DNA of 6,921 nt from the NCBI GenBank assembly GCA_003242525.1, contig QGUU01000131.1, positions 1 through 6,921 of the forward strand. The letters run 5' to 3'. A program made the position numbers and the translations under genes. The DNA comes from Pseudomonadota bacterium (lineage in GTDB: Bacteria; Pseudomonadota; Alphaproteobacteria; Rhizobiales; Rhizobiaceae). The notes under the pieces are model-generated. The model was not told the DNA's origin. It made no database searches and was given only the letters and a program-made list of their open reading frames with translations. Positions 6,326 through 6,921 of this stretch are shown in pieces (within the stretch, counting starts at the first letter, position 1; every line of letters starts with the position of its first letter).

Positions 6326-6331
6326 GGAGAG
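6326..6331 (+). promoter_or_regulatory. Ribosome binding site of flgB (decides start)
   Basis: GGAGAG lies five bases before ATG 6337. It fixes the FlgB start there instead of at an in-frame ATG at 6211, which is inside the preceding gene and would add 42 unrelated residues. Confidence 0.8.
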
Positions 6332-6336
6332 TTTCG

Positions 6337-6717
6337 ATGGAGCCTGTCAGTCTATTCGACCTCGCGTCCAAGCAAGCCCGCTGGCTCGCTGTCCGCCAGA
6401 CCTCGGTTGCCGGCAACGTCGCCAACGCCAACACGCCCGGCTATCTGGCAACGGACGTCGAGCCCTTTGAAAAAGTGCTGGATCGCCGACCCGTCACGCT
6501 TGCCGCTACCCAGACCGGCCATTTCGGCACGCCCTCCGCAAAGGACAAGGTGGCGGTCAGGCCTGTCGAGTATTCCGGTCCTGAACTGCCTTCGAAGAAC
6601 ACCGTCGTTCTGGAGAACGAACTCATGAAGGCAGGCGAGATTCGCCGCTCCTTCGAGCTGAACACGGCCATCGTCAAGGCGTTCCACGCCATGATGATGA
6701 CAGTAACGAAGGGTTGA
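6337..6717 (+). CDS. flgB: Flagellar basal-body rod protein FlgB
   Basis: FlgB is the most membrane-proximal rod subunit, exported through the flagellar type III gate and assembled in the periplasm near FliE. The 126-residue length is typical of rhizobial FlgB and slightly below the enteric form. The N-terminal segment contains the rod-family signature [25 protein letters not shown] (about residues 24-48). The C-terminal segment [34 protein letters not shown] matches the assembly helix, with the NELMK motif common in alphaproteobacterial FlgB. There is no cleavable signal peptide, as expected. flgC follows after seven bases. Confidence 0.95.
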   Translation: MEPVSLFDLASKQARWLAVRQTSVAGNVANANTPGYLATDVEPFEKVLDRRPVTLAATQTGHFGTPSAKDKVAVRPVEYSGPELPSKNTVVLENELMKAGEIRRSFELNTAIVKAFHAMMMTVTKG

Positions 6718-6724
6718 GGCGAAG

Positions 6725-6921
6725 ATGGACGCGCTCACGGCAGCCTTGAAGGTGGCAGCTTCCGGTCTCGGCGCCCAGTCCGAGCGCCTGCGCGTGGTGT
6801 CGGAAAACCTCGCCAACGCGCAGTCTACGGGAACAGCGCCCGGTGCTGACCCTTATCGCCGCAAGACCATTTCCTTCGCCGCGGAACTCGACCCCCTCAC
6901 CGGCGTCTCTCATACCCAACG
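6725..6921 (+). CDS. flgC: Flagellar basal-body rod protein FlgC, N-terminal part (runs off right edge)
   Basis: The frame is open from ATG 6725 for 65 codons to the window edge. The product begins [36 protein letters not shown], the typical FlgC N-terminal rod motif, followed by [13 protein letters not shown], a segment characteristic of FlgC and not of FlgB, FlgF or FlgG. FlgC is a proximal rod subunit that stacks distal to FlgB. The start is supported by a GAGG that overlaps the flgB stop codon five bases before the ATG, indicating coupled translation. The C-terminal half lies outside the window. Confidence 0.94.
   Translation, partial: MDALTAALKVAASGLGAQSERLRVVSENLANAQSTGTAPGADPYRRKTISFAAELDPLTGVSHTQ

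Noticed and set aside
6211..6336. FlgB extended upstream to ATG 6211
   Set aside because: The extension overlaps the preceding gene in another frame, and a strong ribosome site precedes ATG 6337, where the canonical FlgB N-terminus begins.

Overview
The window is a flagellar locus from a GC-rich alphaproteobacterium. Gene order and protein families fit a rhizobial-type Hyphomicrobiales genome (Mesorhizobium or another Phyllobacteriaceae relative). This rests on the order fliM-motA, divergent from a DUF1217 gene-flgF-fliI-membrane protein-flgB-flgC, which I recall from rhizobial fla clusters. The assignment is from recognition, not a database search. No mobile element, RNA gene, CRISPR array or horizontally acquired segment was seen.

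Layout. Positions 1-1329 run leftward: motA (stator, GTG start) followed after 34 bp by the N-terminal 139 codons of fliM (switch complex), which runs off the left edge. Positions 1330-1477 are a divergent intergenic region. Positions 1478-6921 run rightward: a 602-residue protein made of five tandem DUF1217-type repeats, flgF (proximal rod), fliI (export ATPase), an unnamed single-pass membrane protein overlapping fliI by 14 bp, then a 77-bp gap, flgB (rod) and the first 65 codons of flgC (rod), cut by the right edge. The gaps from the DUF1217 gene through fliI are 9 and 11 bp, so this is almost certainly one transcript, with flgBC either continuing it or starting from an internal promoter.

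How the genes work together. FliI energises the flagellar type III export gate, which exports the rod proteins FlgB, FlgC and FlgF. MotA and FliM belong to the torque generator. The DUF1217 protein and the membrane protein downstream of fliI have no established role that I can name, but their positions tie them to basal-body assembly or export.

Most interesting signals. (1) A 30-bp element with tandem CAAGG half-sites one helical turn apart occurs upstream of motA and again upstream of flgB, matching at 22 of 30 positions. A related single half-site faces the DUF1217 operon. This looks like the operator or promoter of a shared flagellar activator. (2) The DUF1217 protein repeats with an almost exact 115-residue period, five times. 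(3) A membrane protein occupies the slot where fliJ often lies. (4) FliM begins too late to carry the canonical CheY-binding N-terminus.
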